Assembly (NCBI RefSeq): GCF_003367245.1
Contig: NZ_QRGR01000016.1
Coordinates: 1-64,000, forward strand
DNA length: 64,000 nt
Direction of reading: 5' to 3'
Source: Pontibacter diazotrophicus
Lineage (GTDB): Bacteria > Bacteroidota > Bacteroidia > Cytophagales > Hymenobacteraceae
Both the position numbers and the translations under genes were made by a program. Below, one piece after another: positions 17,239 through 26,520 of this stretch; positions within the stretch are counted from its first letter, which is position 1; each line of letters opens with the position of its first letter. The notes beneath the pieces were generated by a model that had not been told where the DNA came from, made no database searches, and saw nothing but the letters and a program-made list of their open reading frames with translations.

Positions 17239-18330
17239 TTAACCCTTGCTATTTTTAGAAAAACTTTGTGTTAAGTAATGGCTACAGGTGTAAAATGCCA
17301 GTACTGTTAACGAAAGAAAGCCTCCGGGAAAGACTACCAGCCACCAGGCAGAAGTATTTGAACGAATATTTGCTATCATTCTTCCCCAGCTAACCAGTGT
17401 GGTCGGCACACCAATACTAAGAAAAGATAATGTTGATTCGAGAGCGAGTAATCCCCCAAGTCCAAAGGTAAAGGCTACCAATACAGGCCCTGCAAGGTTG
17501 GGCAGCGCATGCCGCAGAAGGAGTTGGTTGGCACGCAGACCGATGCTTTTTGCCGCCTCAAAGTATGGCAGCTGCTTTATCCGAAGCATTTCTGCGCGCG
17601 CCAGGCGTGCCACGTTTGTCCAGATGGTGAGTACAAGAATCAATGAAAGTAAAACAACAGAGGGAGGCAGGAAAGAGGCCAGTACCAGTATCAGCACAAA
17701 ACGTGGTATGGTGGAAAGGCCTTCAATCAATCGCAGCACTATTTGGTCCACGGGAACGGCTAACCGTTTCCGAAAAAAAGTTACTCTTTTATGTAGCAAC
17801 ACGAAAAAGCCAGAAAGTAACATGAGTAGCAGGATACCGGTTATAAGGCTTGCAGCAAGTGCAGTTGCCCCCAGACCTAGACGCGTAATTTGAATAGGGA
17901 GATAGAGGCCGTAGTAACAAAAACAGATGATTCCCAGCACTAGCACCAGCAAGCTGCTCCTGTGCATGGTGAAGCCACGGTCTGCGTAAAATCCTGCTCC
18001 TGCGCCTAAAATCAGACCTAAGAGCGTAGCGAGCAGCATCACAGGTACGCTGATGAGAAGCGCAGTGCGGGCACCATACAGCATGTTGGAAAATACGTCT
18101 CTTCCCAAACCGTCTGTACCCAGCAGGTGCCGCGCCTCATCAGGTGCAGTGGCAGGCTCAAACGGTGGCTGAAATGTATGGGCATAATCAAGTTTGTCCG
18201 GACCATAAGGGAGGGGGAGCCAGGGCAACACCAGCACCAGCAGAAGGAGCAGTATGAGATAACCGGCCGCCATTTGAAAAGCTGTTTTGCGGCGCCAGAG
18301 GTCAACGATATTTTGCCAGACCTGCTTCAT
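17239..18330 (-). CDS. ABC transporter permease, OppC/DppC type
   Basis: A 363-residue inner-membrane permease of the peptide/nickel import family. An N-terminal helix (AAGYLILLLLLVLVLPWL) is followed by the OppC-type signature HLLGTDGLGRDVFSNMLYGARTAL and, in the C-terminal part, the cytoplasmic EAA loop (EAAKSIGLRANQLLLRHALPN) that contacts the ATPase. A non-typical 60-residue insertion with two extra hydrophobic segments lies between helices 2 and 3 (about 120-180). Its ATG overlaps the stop of the upstream OppB-like gene by four bases, so they are co-translated. No ATPase gene follows; downstream is non-coding sequence. Confidence 0.88.
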   Translation of the reverse strand: MKQVWQNIVDLWRRKTAFQMAAGYLILLLLLVLVLPWLPLPYGPDKLDYAHTFQPPFEPATAPDEARHLLGTDGLGRDVFSNMLYGARTALLISVPVMLLATLLGLILGAGAGFYADRGFTMHRSSLLVLVLGIICFCYYGLYLPIQITRLGLGATALAASLITGILLLMLLSGFFVLLHKRVTFFRKRLAVPVDQIVLRLIEGLSTIPRFVLILVLASFLPPSVVLLSLILVLTIWTNVARLARAEMLRIKQLPYFEAAKSIGLRANQLLLRHALPNLAGPVLVAFTFGLGGLLALESTLSFLSIGVPTTLVSWGRMIANIRSNTSAWWLVVFPGGFLSLTVLAFYTCSHYLTQSFSKNSKG

Positions 18331-19718
18331 GCCAATTGCTGCTTGATGCGCGGATCAGTCCAGGCATAGCCCAAATCGGCCAGCAGGAAAGCTATAATTC
18401 TGAAAGCTGCTATAACCAGCACAATGCCGATGAGCACCGGGTAGTCCCGGGCCATCACCGAATCTATCAACAGACGCCCAATGCCCGGTACTGCAAATAT
18501 CGTTTCGATGATCAGGGTGCCAGCCACCAGGGCAGGAAGTATATCAGAAGCAATGGTGATAATGGGCAACAGCGAATTCCGGAGAACGTGCCGCCTTATG
18601 ATAGCGCCTTCTGCCAGCCCCTTCGCCCTGGCAGTACGGGTATAGTCTGCCCGCATTGCCGAATGGATGGAGGCGTAGACCTGGTTTGTGATGTAGGGCA
18701 GGCTGGAAAGCACGAGGCAAAGCATGGGCAGTGTCATATATTGCCACCATTGGCTTAACTGTTGCCAAAAGCTTAGTTGCTGGGGAGAATAATAGCCCAT
18801 GCCATAAACCGGAAAGAGCTGTATAAAGTCCGGGTTTGCCAGCAGCACCAGCAGCAGCAGCGCCAGCACAAAAACGGGAATACTGTCGGTGATGAATAGA
18901 AAAGGCAGCAGCAGCTTATGAAGGAACCGGCTTTTTTTCTTCACCATCAGGATGCTCAACTCCAGTGCCAGCGCCAGTGTAATTGCCATGCTGCAGATCA
19001 GGAGCCACCACGTATTGCCAATCGCCTCTATTAGGAGTGCCAGCACAGGGCGGCTGCTTCTGTAGGATGTGCCCAGATCGCCTTGGAGGAGTCGTATGAG
19101 CCATTGGTGGTATTGATTCTGGCGGCCGTTCCAGCTTAGTTGCGGAACCAGAAAAGCGAAAGATGCCCGCTCTTGCTGCATAATCTGTAGCCTTTCAAGC
19201 ACCTGCTCCGCCGCCTGCTTTACCTGCGGATTGCTGGCGACCGCTACAGCGCTTTTAGCAGTTTTCTGCAAATGTTCATACTTTACTTCCGCTCGCAGTA
19301 TCTGAAGGTGGTGCTTGAGGGAAGCATCAGGATAAGTTTGCAGTTGCCTTTCTAGTAGCTCTGTGCTTGATAGATATGCCACTGCATGATGCTTGCTGCC
19401 ATAGTGCCAGGCAAGCTTCCTGAGTTGCTCCTGCCTGGGTTCATTATAAATCTGGTTCAGGGAGTCTGGTGGCTGAGTTGCCGGGGCCACCGAGAAATAG
19501 AACAAAGGCAGATCTAGTCCGGTTCTCCGGACGTAACTCTGATAAGCGGCCTGCCTGTCGCTTTCAGTGCCTTTGCTATAATACCCGGCGCTGCTCTCCA
19601 GGATTCGTTCCGAGGCAAAAGAACCTGGCAATAGCCTGCTGAGCAGGAATACAACAGTCGCCATTAACCACAAGGCAGGTATAGCCAGGAGTAATCGCTT
19701 GAGAAGGTAGGGTAACAT
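18327..19718 (-). CDS. ABC transporter permease, OppB/DppB type, with large periplasmic insertion
   Basis: The partner permease, 463 residues against about 310-340 for typical OppB. After the first helix (LLAIPALWLMATVVFLLSRLLPG) there is an extra soluble, helical segment of roughly 150 residues (about 40-205) on the outer side before QGDLGTSYRSSRPV and the conserved transmembrane core. The EAA loop is TRTARAKGLAEGAIIRRHVLRNS, and the C-terminal helix set ends VPGIGRLLIDSVMARDYPVL as in other OppB proteins. Starts 10 bases after the lipoprotein gene's stop, so the three genes form one operon (lipoprotein, OppB, OppC). Confidence 0.88.
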   Translation of the reverse strand: MLPYLLKRLLLAIPALWLMATVVFLLSRLLPGSFASERILESSAGYYSKGTESDRQAAYQSYVRRTGLDLPLFYFSVAPATQPPDSLNQIYNEPRQEQLRKLAWHYGSKHHAVAYLSSTELLERQLQTYPDASLKHHLQILRAEVKYEHLQKTAKSAVAVASNPQVKQAAEQVLERLQIMQQERASFAFLVPQLSWNGRQNQYHQWLIRLLQGDLGTSYRSSRPVLALLIEAIGNTWWLLICSMAITLALALELSILMVKKKSRFLHKLLLPFLFITDSIPVFVLALLLLVLLANPDFIQLFPVYGMGYYSPQQLSFWQQLSQWWQYMTLPMLCLVLSSLPYITNQVYASIHSAMRADYTRTARAKGLAEGAIIRRHVLRNSLLPIITIASDILPALVAGTLIIETIFAVPGIGRLLIDSVMARDYPVLIGIVLVIAAFRIIAFLLADLGYAWTDPRIKQQLA

Positions 19719-19728
19719 TGAGCGCTAC

Positions 19729-21447
19729 TTATTCCTGTAACGTGAACGCGCTCACATCATAGTTTGGCTTCAGTCCGGATACTTTTATATTGTCGAACCG
19801 GCGGTGCACAGCAAGGCGATCTTGACGGTAATACATAGAGATGAAAGCCGCCTCCTCATGCAGGATTTCCTGGAGGCGCTTTAAGAGCTTCGCTTTTTCC
19901 TGTGGTGATTCGGTCCTATTGATGGCATCTAACACGCTGTCGCTTTCAGGCGTACCGAACCCGGTAACGTTCATACCACCTTCAGAAGCGAAAGTAGTAT
20001 GGAGCAAGGGCTGAAAATCGTACACAAACGGATTGCCAGACAGTGACCGGAAAAACATCTCATATTCATGCCGCCTTAGGTTGGTGCTCAATAAACTATT
20101 CTCCATACCCTGCACCTGTACCGGTATACCCACCTCTGCGGCCCTTTGCTGGAAAATTATAGCGGCTGTCTCAAACGCGGTGCTGCCAGCTTTATAGTTG
20201 ACTTCAATAGTCAGCTGCTCTCTTTGGCCATTAATAGTTTTATACCACCCATCCTGTTCTTTTTGCCATCCTGAGGCGCTGAGTAAGCTGGTTACTTTGT
20301 CTGCGTTATAGCTGCGGAGTTCCAGACTGCTGTTGTAGTACTCTTGTACAGAGGGAGGGATAGGGCCAACAGTAGGAGTGGCATAATTTCGCTGAGAGAC
20401 CTGTATAATACTGGTTACATCCAGCAGATGGGCAATGGCCTGTCGGGTACGTTTGTCGGAAAGCTTAGGGGAGCGCGTATTAAGACCGGCATAAACAAAT
20501 TCGTAGGCATCTGGGGAGTAAAGCGAATAGTCTTCCTTGAAACTCTCGTCGTTCCTGATTTTGTCGAACTCAGCGGCCTCAATATTTTCTAAAACATCAA
20601 GCTGCCTGTTCTTAAGAGCCAGTAAAGCAGTGGTGTTGTCAGGAATTACCTGGAAGCTGATTCGCTCCGGATTTGCGGTCAGGTGTGGTGCATCGGGTAT
20701 GTCATTTCCCCACCAGTCGCTTTTGCGCTTCAATGCAAGGTATTGCCCGTTTGCCCACTCTTCAAGCAGGTAGCCACCGCTGCCTTGCAGCATGGCAGTG
20801 CTGTGCCCATACTCCTGAGAGTTGAATTTCGCTGCAAATGCCTTTAGATTCTCGTTGTTTTCTAGCTCGGAAAGGCCTCCGCTTAGTGCTGCCACCTCAA
20901 TCGGTTGCAGCAGTGCTTCCGGATCAAACAGATATGCCGGGAGTATGAAAAAATCTCCTGTCAGCAACTCCATCTCAGGGCTGTACCCTGCACACACAAG
21001 CGCAAAGCGCTTTGAGTTGGAGGCATCTATCCTGATATCCCGAATGAACTGTACCTGTGGTTTTAAAAACTCGTTGTTGAGCAACGGAGCTTTCAGCACT
21101 TTCAGGGTAAAGGCAACATCTGCTGCTGTTACAGGCGAGCCATCCGTCCAGGTTGCCTCCTCCCTGATTTGGTAGGTGAACAGCGTCACGGAATCCTGGC
21201 GCTCTACCTGTGGCATTTCTGCCGCCAGGAAAGGCTTGATCTTGTCATCCGCGAGGTCTGCACTCAGCATGCTCTGAAACAGCAGGTTTACTATTTGTAG
21301 CGCTCCCGCATCACTATAGTTTACCGGGTTCAATGTTTCCGGATCCACCGCCAGTCGCACCCGCACCTCCTCAGGGGCACGTGCGGGCTGATTACAGCAT
21401 GAAAGAACTACTAAAAGGCTTACTAAAAATAACCTGAAATTTCTCAT
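19729..21447 (-). CDS. ABC transporter substrate-binding lipoprotein, family 5 (peptide-binding)
   Basis: A 572-residue oligopeptide-type binding protein. The signal sequence MRNFRLFLVSLLVVLSCC ends in a lipobox (VLSC), so the mature protein is lipid-anchored. Family-5 features: DPETLNPVNYSDAGAL near the N-terminus, TYQIREEATWTDGSPVTAADVAFTLKV (the classic W-x-DG-x-P-x-TA-x-DV-x-F motif), and later LNTRSPKLSDKRTRQAIAHLLD. These proteins deliver peptides, nickel or other solutes to OppB/OppC. First gene of the importer operon; 77 bases upstream lies the possible small peptide gene on the same strand. Confidence 0.9.
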   Translation of the reverse strand: MRNFRLFLVSLLVVLSCCNQPARAPEEVRVRLAVDPETLNPVNYSDAGALQIVNLLFQSMLSADLADDKIKPFLAAEMPQVERQDSVTLFTYQIREEATWTDGSPVTAADVAFTLKVLKAPLLNNEFLKPQVQFIRDIRIDASNSKRFALVCAGYSPEMELLTGDFFILPAYLFDPEALLQPIEVAALSGGLSELENNENLKAFAAKFNSQEYGHSTAMLQGSGGYLLEEWANGQYLALKRKSDWWGNDIPDAPHLTANPERISFQVIPDNTTALLALKNRQLDVLENIEAAEFDKIRNDESFKEDYSLYSPDAYEFVYAGLNTRSPKLSDKRTRQAIAHLLDVTSIIQVSQRNYATPTVGPIPPSVQEYYNSSLELRSYNADKVTSLLSASGWQKEQDGWYKTINGQREQLTIEVNYKAGSTAFETAAIIFQQRAAEVGIPVQVQGMENSLLSTNLRRHEYEMFFRSLSGNPFVYDFQPLLHTTFASEGGMNVTGFGTPESDSVLDAINRTESPQEKAKLLKRLQEILHEEAAFISMYYRQDRLAVHRRFDNIKVSGLKPNYDVSAFTLQE

Positions 21448-21524
21448 TTAACTACCCTTTGGCTAAAGATATTGTTAAGGGCAAGTTAGGGAAAAAGAAT
21501 ATTAAATTTAGGAAATGTTAGGGC

Positions 21525-21692
21525 TTAATGTGTGCCATCTGCCCAAGTTCCTGTTCCACCATGTGTAGTTGGACCTGGTACAGTAGTCGTAATAGTTGGG
21601 CTAGTCTTACCACCATCTTTCTTTGAGGTAGTAGTTGCATCACTAATTGGAGTAGTGAGTGTTATAAGTAGTGAGATTAGTAATTCTACCAT
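21525..21692 (-). CDS. candidate small exported peptide
   Basis: A 55-codon frame starting at the ATG at 21692 (a TTG at 21731 would add 13 residues). It has a hydrophobic N-terminal segment (LLISLLITLTT), a Ser/Ala-containing possible cleavage area (PISDA), a Thr/Pro/Gly-rich linker with two lysines, and a distinctive C-terminus GGTGTWADGTH. The antisense strand is also open, so coding status is uncertain. Codon third positions are mostly A or T, as in the divergent gene at 22.0 kb. It sits 77 bases upstream of a peptide-importer operon in the same direction and 350 bases from two divergent helical-repeat proteins. It resembles a pro-peptide in layout; no homolog is recognised. Confidence 0.35.
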   Translation of the reverse strand: MVELLISLLITLTTPISDATTTSKKDGGKTSPTITTTVPGPTTHGGTGTWADGTH

Positions 21693-22042
21693 TTCTATAA
21701 GAGTTAAAGTTGTTAATGATTTACCTAACAAAGGTTAAGTTTTGAAGCACGAGTAAAAAGGAATGTTTTGTTTGATAAGTAATTTATGCAAAAATAATTT
21801 TAAGTATAATCTTTTTTATATATTTTACAGGAGAGTTGGTTAATCCAATAAAATAAGCAAATTTTATACATGGAAATTAGACGAAAGTAACAACGTTGAT
21901 AGTGATGACGTGATCAAAAATCTCAAATTTATGGTTTAAAATAAAGCCAAATGTTAACAATTTAGTAACAAGGACTTTTATTATACTATATTAAGCTATA
22001 TTAACTATTGTCAAAATTTTATTACTTTATGACCTATTTGTT
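21693..22042. other. A+T-rich divergent intergenic region
   Basis: 350 bases, strongly A+T-rich. On the minus strand two exact matches to the TAnnTTTG -7 box occur (21796-21789 and 21931-21924); a TTG lies 16 bases before the second one. These could drive the small peptide gene and importer operon. No exact box was found for the plus-strand gene at 22043. Confidence 0.4.
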
Positions 22043-23527
22043 ATGAATGAATTATTGAAGTTAACAGATATAGTAACAAATGGTGCAAACTTAAACCAAT
22101 CTTTACCTTTAGAAAATGGGCGCAATAGTAAAGAAAAGAAGTTCATTGAAAATTTAAAAAGTAAAAATTATAACTCAGATGAAGCTGCTGCTCTAGATAT
22201 TTATGGCACAACTCCAAACGATGTTCGGTATAAAATGCTAAAACACCGAATGAAGAAGAAGCTTTATAACAAGCTAATACTCATTGATTTCAATAAGCTA
22301 GGTTTCAATAATCATTATCAAAAGGAACATGAATGTATAACACTACTTCATCAGGCACATATATTGAAGAGAGAGTATGAACTTGATCTTGTAATCAATC
22401 TTTCTAACAAAGTTATAGCTATTGCTGAAGAATTTGACTTTACTAATCACTTAGTCTCTGCTCTTGAATTAAAGTCTTTTTGTTACACAGAAAATGGTAA
22501 CGTTAAGATGTTTGATAAAACTATAAAAGAACTTGAAGCAAAAACAGAAAAGCTTAACAAGGAAATGGAAGCTGTAAGAATGTATCAAACAGTTAAGCTT
22601 TACCTTAAGAAGTCTATTACTACACGTAAAAACCTCATTCCTAAAGTCCCTTCAATAGTGGCAAAATTGGAATTAATTTGGCAGCAGACAAGATCTTTCA
22701 ATGCCTTTGAAGCATACTATAAGACATCTATTTCTTATTACGAATTAGAAGGCGATTTTGACAAAATAGTTGAAATGACTGTAGCCTCCTTTAAATGGGT
22801 TGAAGAAGGCTTAGTAAACAAGTTGCTTTTTAATACAAATTACAACAAGTTTATTTTGGTCTATGCACATTTACGGAGTAAGAAGTATGAGGATGGATTA
22901 AAATATGCTGAATTGTACTGTAATGATTTCAGGTATTCTTCTGTGAATTGGTTTTCATTCATGGAAAATTACTTTCTGCTTGCTTTGCACTGCCGTCAAT
23001 ACGAACTGGCTTGGATTCTTCTTCGAAGAGTATTTGAAAACCCCTCCTACAAAATAATTGCTAAATCTGCCAAAGAAAGGTGGAGCCTTTATCAAGCATA
23101 CTACGGATTTATAGCTCCGATTACCACTGCAGAAATATCTCTTCAAAAGAATCCGTATGGCTTATCTTTGCCAGAATACAGCAAAGACAAGTTAGGATTC
23201 AATGTGGCTATTCTGATTCTTCAGTTCATATACTTCTTGCAAAAAGAAGATTCAGAGGCACTCTTGTATCGCATTGAAAGCTTAAAAAAGTATATTTTAA
23301 CTCACCTGAAAGATACCTTTAGTTTAAGGAGTAAAACATTTCTAAAGCTTCTCATTTTAACAGTCACAGAGGACTTCGAAGCGGATGCCTGTAAGAAGAA
23401 AGGGCAGAAGCTGTATCAAAGGCTCATCGAAACGCCTCCTCCCGGTGATGCTTACGCTGAAATTGAAATAGTACCCTATGAGCATCTTTGGGAACACATC
23501 CTTTCTATATTAGAAAGCAAATCTTAA
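22043..23527 (+). CDS. helical-repeat (TPR-like) protein, first of a tandem pair
   Basis: 494 residues, predominantly amphipathic helices in repeated pairs, as in tetratricopeptide-type superhelices; no signal peptide or membrane segment, so cytoplasmic. The N-terminal 75 residues (DEAAALDIYG then RYKMLKHRMKKKLYNKL) form a conserved basic module shared with the next gene. Central helices contain VNWFSFMENYFLLALH, and the C-terminus ends with KGQKLYQRLIETPPPGDAYAE-type sequence and PYEHLWEHILSILE. No enzymatic motif seen. Clearly A+T-rich compared with most of the window. Ends 19 bases before its paralog, so the two are probably co-transcribed. The family is not recognised; a sensor or scaffold role is a guess. 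Confidence 0.75.
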   Translation: MNELLKLTDIVTNGANLNQSLPLENGRNSKEKKFIENLKSKNYNSDEAAALDIYGTTPNDVRYKMLKHRMKKKLYNKLILIDFNKLGFNNHYQKEHECITLLHQAHILKREYELDLVINLSNKVIAIAEEFDFTNHLVSALELKSFCYTENGNVKMFDKTIKELEAKTEKLNKEMEAVRMYQTVKLYLKKSITTRKNLIPKVPSIVAKLELIWQQTRSFNAFEAYYKTSISYYELEGDFDKIVEMTVASFKWVEEGLVNKLLFNTNYNKFILVYAHLRSKKYEDGLKYAELYCNDFRYSSVNWFSFMENYFLLALHCRQYELAWILLRRVFENPSYKIIAKSAKERWSLYQAYYGFIAPITTAEISLQKNPYGLSLPEYSKDKLGFNVAILILQFIYFLQKEDSEALLYRIESLKKYILTHLKDTFSLRSKTFLKLLILTVTEDFEADACKKKGQKLYQRLIETPPPGDAYAEIEIVPYEHLWEHILSILESKS

Positions 23528-23546
23528 TCCGGAAGCACCTGAATAA

Positions 23547-25037
23547 ATGGATGAATTAAAAAGACTGGTAAGGCTAGTTGTAGAACGAAGCAATAAATCA
23601 TCACCTCTCATTAATCAACAAGATGAAAGCAGCTTAGAGACTAAGTTATTTAAGTTGATTAAGCAGGGTGAAGTTGAACGTGATGAGGATGCTGCTTTAG
23701 CTCTTTATGGAAAGGAAAGTTTATCTGCTACATACCGCATGCTGAAATCAAGGTTGCGGAAAAAGCTTTTCAATCAATTACATTTTTTAGATTTTCCAAC
23801 GAGCAAATTTAAAGCCCACAGTGTAGAAAACTACCAGTGTAATGTATCAATGCTAGAGGTGCAATGCCTACTTATTGCAGATGAATTTCAGATTGCAGAT
23901 AAGCTAATCAACCAGGTTATAGCTATGGCAAAGGCTGACGGGCTAACTTCTGTCATGGTCAGAGCATTAGAGCAAAAGCAAGTTGTAAACTCAGCTATAT
24001 ATAGCAAAAGAGCATATAAGGAAGCGGAGAATGAACTTCTGAAGTACTACGAACTATTGGCATGTGAACGCGAAGCAACAAAGTTGTTCCAACTTACTTC
24101 TCTTGAATTGAAGTCAGGTGTAAGCAACAGAAACAAATTTTTGCCTGAGTTACTAGAGGTTATCAGCGAATTAAATGTTCTGTGGGAGAAATCACAATCC
24201 TCCCGTATTTTTGATCTTTATCACATTTTAAGTATTCAGTATCTGGAGTTGTGTGGTAATTACAAGGCTATTTCTGACGCTGTTGAGAAAGCTGAGAAAC
24301 TGTTAAATGAGGGACGTATACACTCTAATTGGTTTAACCACAGGTACAACGCTTTTATTCGCATTTATGCTTTGCTCAGAACAAGGCAATATGAAACAGG
24401 AATTTCGCTTGCACAAGAGTATCTTCTGCTATTCGAACCCCATACAGTAAACTGGTTCGCATATATGGAGAACTACCTGCTCTTGGCGCTGCATTCAAAG
24501 AACTATGAGTTGGCCAGTGAATTGATGCAGCAGAGTTTGGGGAACCAGCATATCCACACAATCCAGAATGCCGCAAAGGAAAGGTGGGAGTTATATAGGA
24601 AGTATTTGCTAATGATGCATACTATCATGCCCTCTATTAATGTAAAAAATTTGCCTCAGGGAGTGCTGACTGAACTTGTAATGCTGCCCAAGGACAAGGC
24701 TGGTTTCAACTTATCGCTGCTCGTTTTGGATACGATCAAAAGCTTTTCGATTCAGAGTATTGACGATTATGAATCACAGGCAGAAAGGATGAGGAAGTAT
24801 ATATCTAAGTATCTGCGTGGGGAGAAATCAGAACGGCCACGATTGTTGTTAAGGCTGCTACTGTTAGTGATTAAAGAAGGTTTGCATCCCATAAGGTCAA
24901 AAGAAAAGGGGCAAAAGCTATACGATAAATTAAGCCAGATGGCACCTCCGGGTGACGCATTCGCAGAGGTAGAAATTATACCGTACGAGCACCTGTGGGA
25001 GTTAGTGCTAAAGGTTCTGGAGAAGCGGGTTTCATAA
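23547..25037 (+). CDS. helical-repeat (TPR-like) protein, second of a tandem pair
   Basis: 496 residues, a paralog of the preceding protein along its full length: the N-terminal module (DEDAALALYG, then YRMLKSRLRKKLFNQLHFLDF), the central VNWFAYMENYLLLALH, and the C-terminal KGQKLYDKL, PPGDAFAEVEIIPYEHLWE are shared. Again all-helical and cytoplasmic by prediction from sequence pattern, with no catalytic motif. Its codon use is less A+T-rich than that of the first copy, especially toward the 3' end, suggesting an older duplication or separate origins. The basic helix in the N-terminal module might contact nucleic acid or a partner protein. Confidence 0.75.
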   Translation: MDELKRLVRLVVERSNKSSPLINQQDESSLETKLFKLIKQGEVERDEDAALALYGKESLSATYRMLKSRLRKKLFNQLHFLDFPTSKFKAHSVENYQCNVSMLEVQCLLIADEFQIADKLINQVIAMAKADGLTSVMVRALEQKQVVNSAIYSKRAYKEAENELLKYYELLACEREATKLFQLTSLELKSGVSNRNKFLPELLEVISELNVLWEKSQSSRIFDLYHILSIQYLELCGNYKAISDAVEKAEKLLNEGRIHSNWFNHRYNAFIRIYALLRTRQYETGISLAQEYLLLFEPHTVNWFAYMENYLLLALHSKNYELASELMQQSLGNQHIHTIQNAAKERWELYRKYLLMMHTIMPSINVKNLPQGVLTELVMLPKDKAGFNLSLLVLDTIKSFSIQSIDDYESQAERMRKYISKYLRGEKSERPRLLLRLLLLVIKEGLHPIRSKEKGQKLYDKLSQMAPPGDAFAEVEIIPYEHLWELVLKVLEKRVS

Positions 25038-25138
25038 TAATGGTAAGCGGTTCCTTTTCTTTACCCTGGTGTAATACATTGGGAATGTATGCATGAAAGA
25101 GCAAGGCCTATCTTTTCTTAACCGGTGATAAGCTTAAT

Positions 25139-25159
25139 AAATAGTAATTTTTACTATTT
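25139..25159 (+). promoter_or_regulatory. hairpin directly before the UMF1-like MFS start
   Basis: AAATAGTAA (25139-25147) pairs with TTACTATTT (25151-25159) with a three-base loop; the start codon is at 25166. Possible operator or translation-level control element. A+T-only stem, so chance is not excluded. Confidence 0.3.
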
Positions 25160-25165
25160 TACCGG

Positions 25166-26494
25166 ATGCAAAAGAACAACCCAACCGTTACAAGAGCCTG
25201 GTGCTTTTACGACTGGGCCAACTCCGTTTACTCGTTGGTCATTACGTCCACCATCTTTCCTATTTACTTTAGCGCTGTGGCCAGGAATCCGGACGGAACA
25301 GATGTAATCAGCTTTCTCGGGTTTGAGCTGGGCAGTTCAGTGTTGTTTACTTATGCCATTTCAGCTGCCTTTCTCATTATTGCGGCACTCAGCCCTTTCT
25401 TGACTGCTATCGCCGACTACAGTGGCAAAAAGAAGCTGTTTATGCAGTTGTTCTGCTACCTTGGTGCTGCTTCCTGCGCCGGTCTGTACTTTTTTACCCG
25501 CGAAACATTTACTTTTTCGGTTATACTTTTTGTGCTGGCTACCATAGGGTTTAGCGGTAGTATCGTGTTCTATAACGCCTATCTACCAGAAATTGCCACC
25601 GAAGATCAGTACGACAGGTTAAGTGCACGCGGCTTTTCCATGGGGTATGTGGGCAGTGTGCTGTTGCTGGTGTTTAACCTGGCTATGATTATGATGCCGC
25701 AGTGGTTTGGGATTGCTGCGGATAACACCTCACTTCCGCCCCGCATTGCCTTTCTGACCACAGGCATCTGGTGGTTTGGCTTTGCCCAATACTCCTTTTA
25801 CCATCTGCCGGGCAACGTGTATGAACGCAAGCCGAAAGGTAGTTGGATACTGAATGGCTTTAAGGAGCTGAAGCATGTGCTGGACCAGGTGAAAGGGTTG
25901 CCAATGCTGAAGCGCTTCCTGCTCGCTTACTTTTTCTATAACATGGGCGTGCAGACGGTGATGTACCTTGCCGCTATTTTCGGGGAGGTGGAGTTAAGGT
26001 TGCCAAGCGAGGTGCTGATTCTGACGATACTAATTATACAATTACTGGCTGTTGCCGGTGCCTATACTTTCTCGAAGCTATCTGCAAAGTACGGCAATAT
26101 ACAGGCGCTTATCATTGCTGTAGTCATCTGGATCGGCATCTGTATAGGGGCTTATTTCACTTACAGTGAATTCCAGTTTTATGCCCTTGCGGCCGTGGTG
26201 GGTTCGGTTATGGGAGGAATACAATCGCTCTCACGCTCCACATACTCTAAACTGATACCTACTGCCACAATAGACCATGCCGCTTTCTTCAGCTTTTATG
26301 ATGTAACAGAAAAAGTATCTATTGTGCTGGGCACACTGGCGTACGGTATGATTGCTTATTATACAGGCTCTATGCGAAACAGTATCCTGGCGCTTATCAC
26401 ATTCTTTGTCCTAGGGCTGCTCTTCCTGTTTTTGGTTCGGGGCAAAAAGTCGCTGGAGCCGCAGGCTGAGAATGTGCAGGTAGCGAGCACGTAA
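25166..26494 (+). CDS. MFS transporter, UMF1/Atg22-like
   Basis: A 442-residue, roughly 12-helix inner-membrane protein. The N-terminus RAWCFYDWANSVYSLVITSTIFPIYF is the hallmark of the UMF1 family (related to yeast vacuolar Atg22, an amino-acid effluxer); SPFLTAIADYSGKKK is the MFS loop 2-3 motif, and MGGIQSLSRSTYSKLIP and FFSFYDVTEKVSIVLG in the C-terminal half are also family-typical. Bacterial members' substrates are mostly unknown; amino-acid or sugar export has been suggested. Single gene, ending at a long bidirectional terminator. Confidence 0.88.
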   Translation: MQKNNPTVTRAWCFYDWANSVYSLVITSTIFPIYFSAVARNPDGTDVISFLGFELGSSVLFTYAISAAFLIIAALSPFLTAIADYSGKKKLFMQLFCYLGAASCAGLYFFTRETFTFSVILFVLATIGFSGSIVFYNAYLPEIATEDQYDRLSARGFSMGYVGSVLLLVFNLAMIMMPQWFGIAADNTSLPPRIAFLTTGIWWFGFAQYSFYHLPGNVYERKPKGSWILNGFKELKHVLDQVKGLPMLKRFLLAYFFYNMGVQTVMYLAAIFGEVELRLPSEVLILTILIIQLLAVAGAYTFSKLSAKYGNIQALIIAVVIWIGICIGAYFTYSEFQFYALAAVVGSVMGGIQSLSRSTYSKLIPTATIDHAAFFSFYDVTEKVSIVLGTLAYGMIAYYTGSMRNSILALITFFVLGLLFLFLVRGKKSLEPQAENVQVAST

Positions 26495-26520
26495 AATTTT
26501 AGGCTGCTTCACACCTCCGG

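Noticed and set aside
21532..21738. 68-codon plus-strand frame opposite the candidate peptide gene
   Set aside because: Valine/isoleucine-rich complement of the Thr-rich frame, points away from the importer operon; the minus-strand reading fits the context better, though neither is proven.
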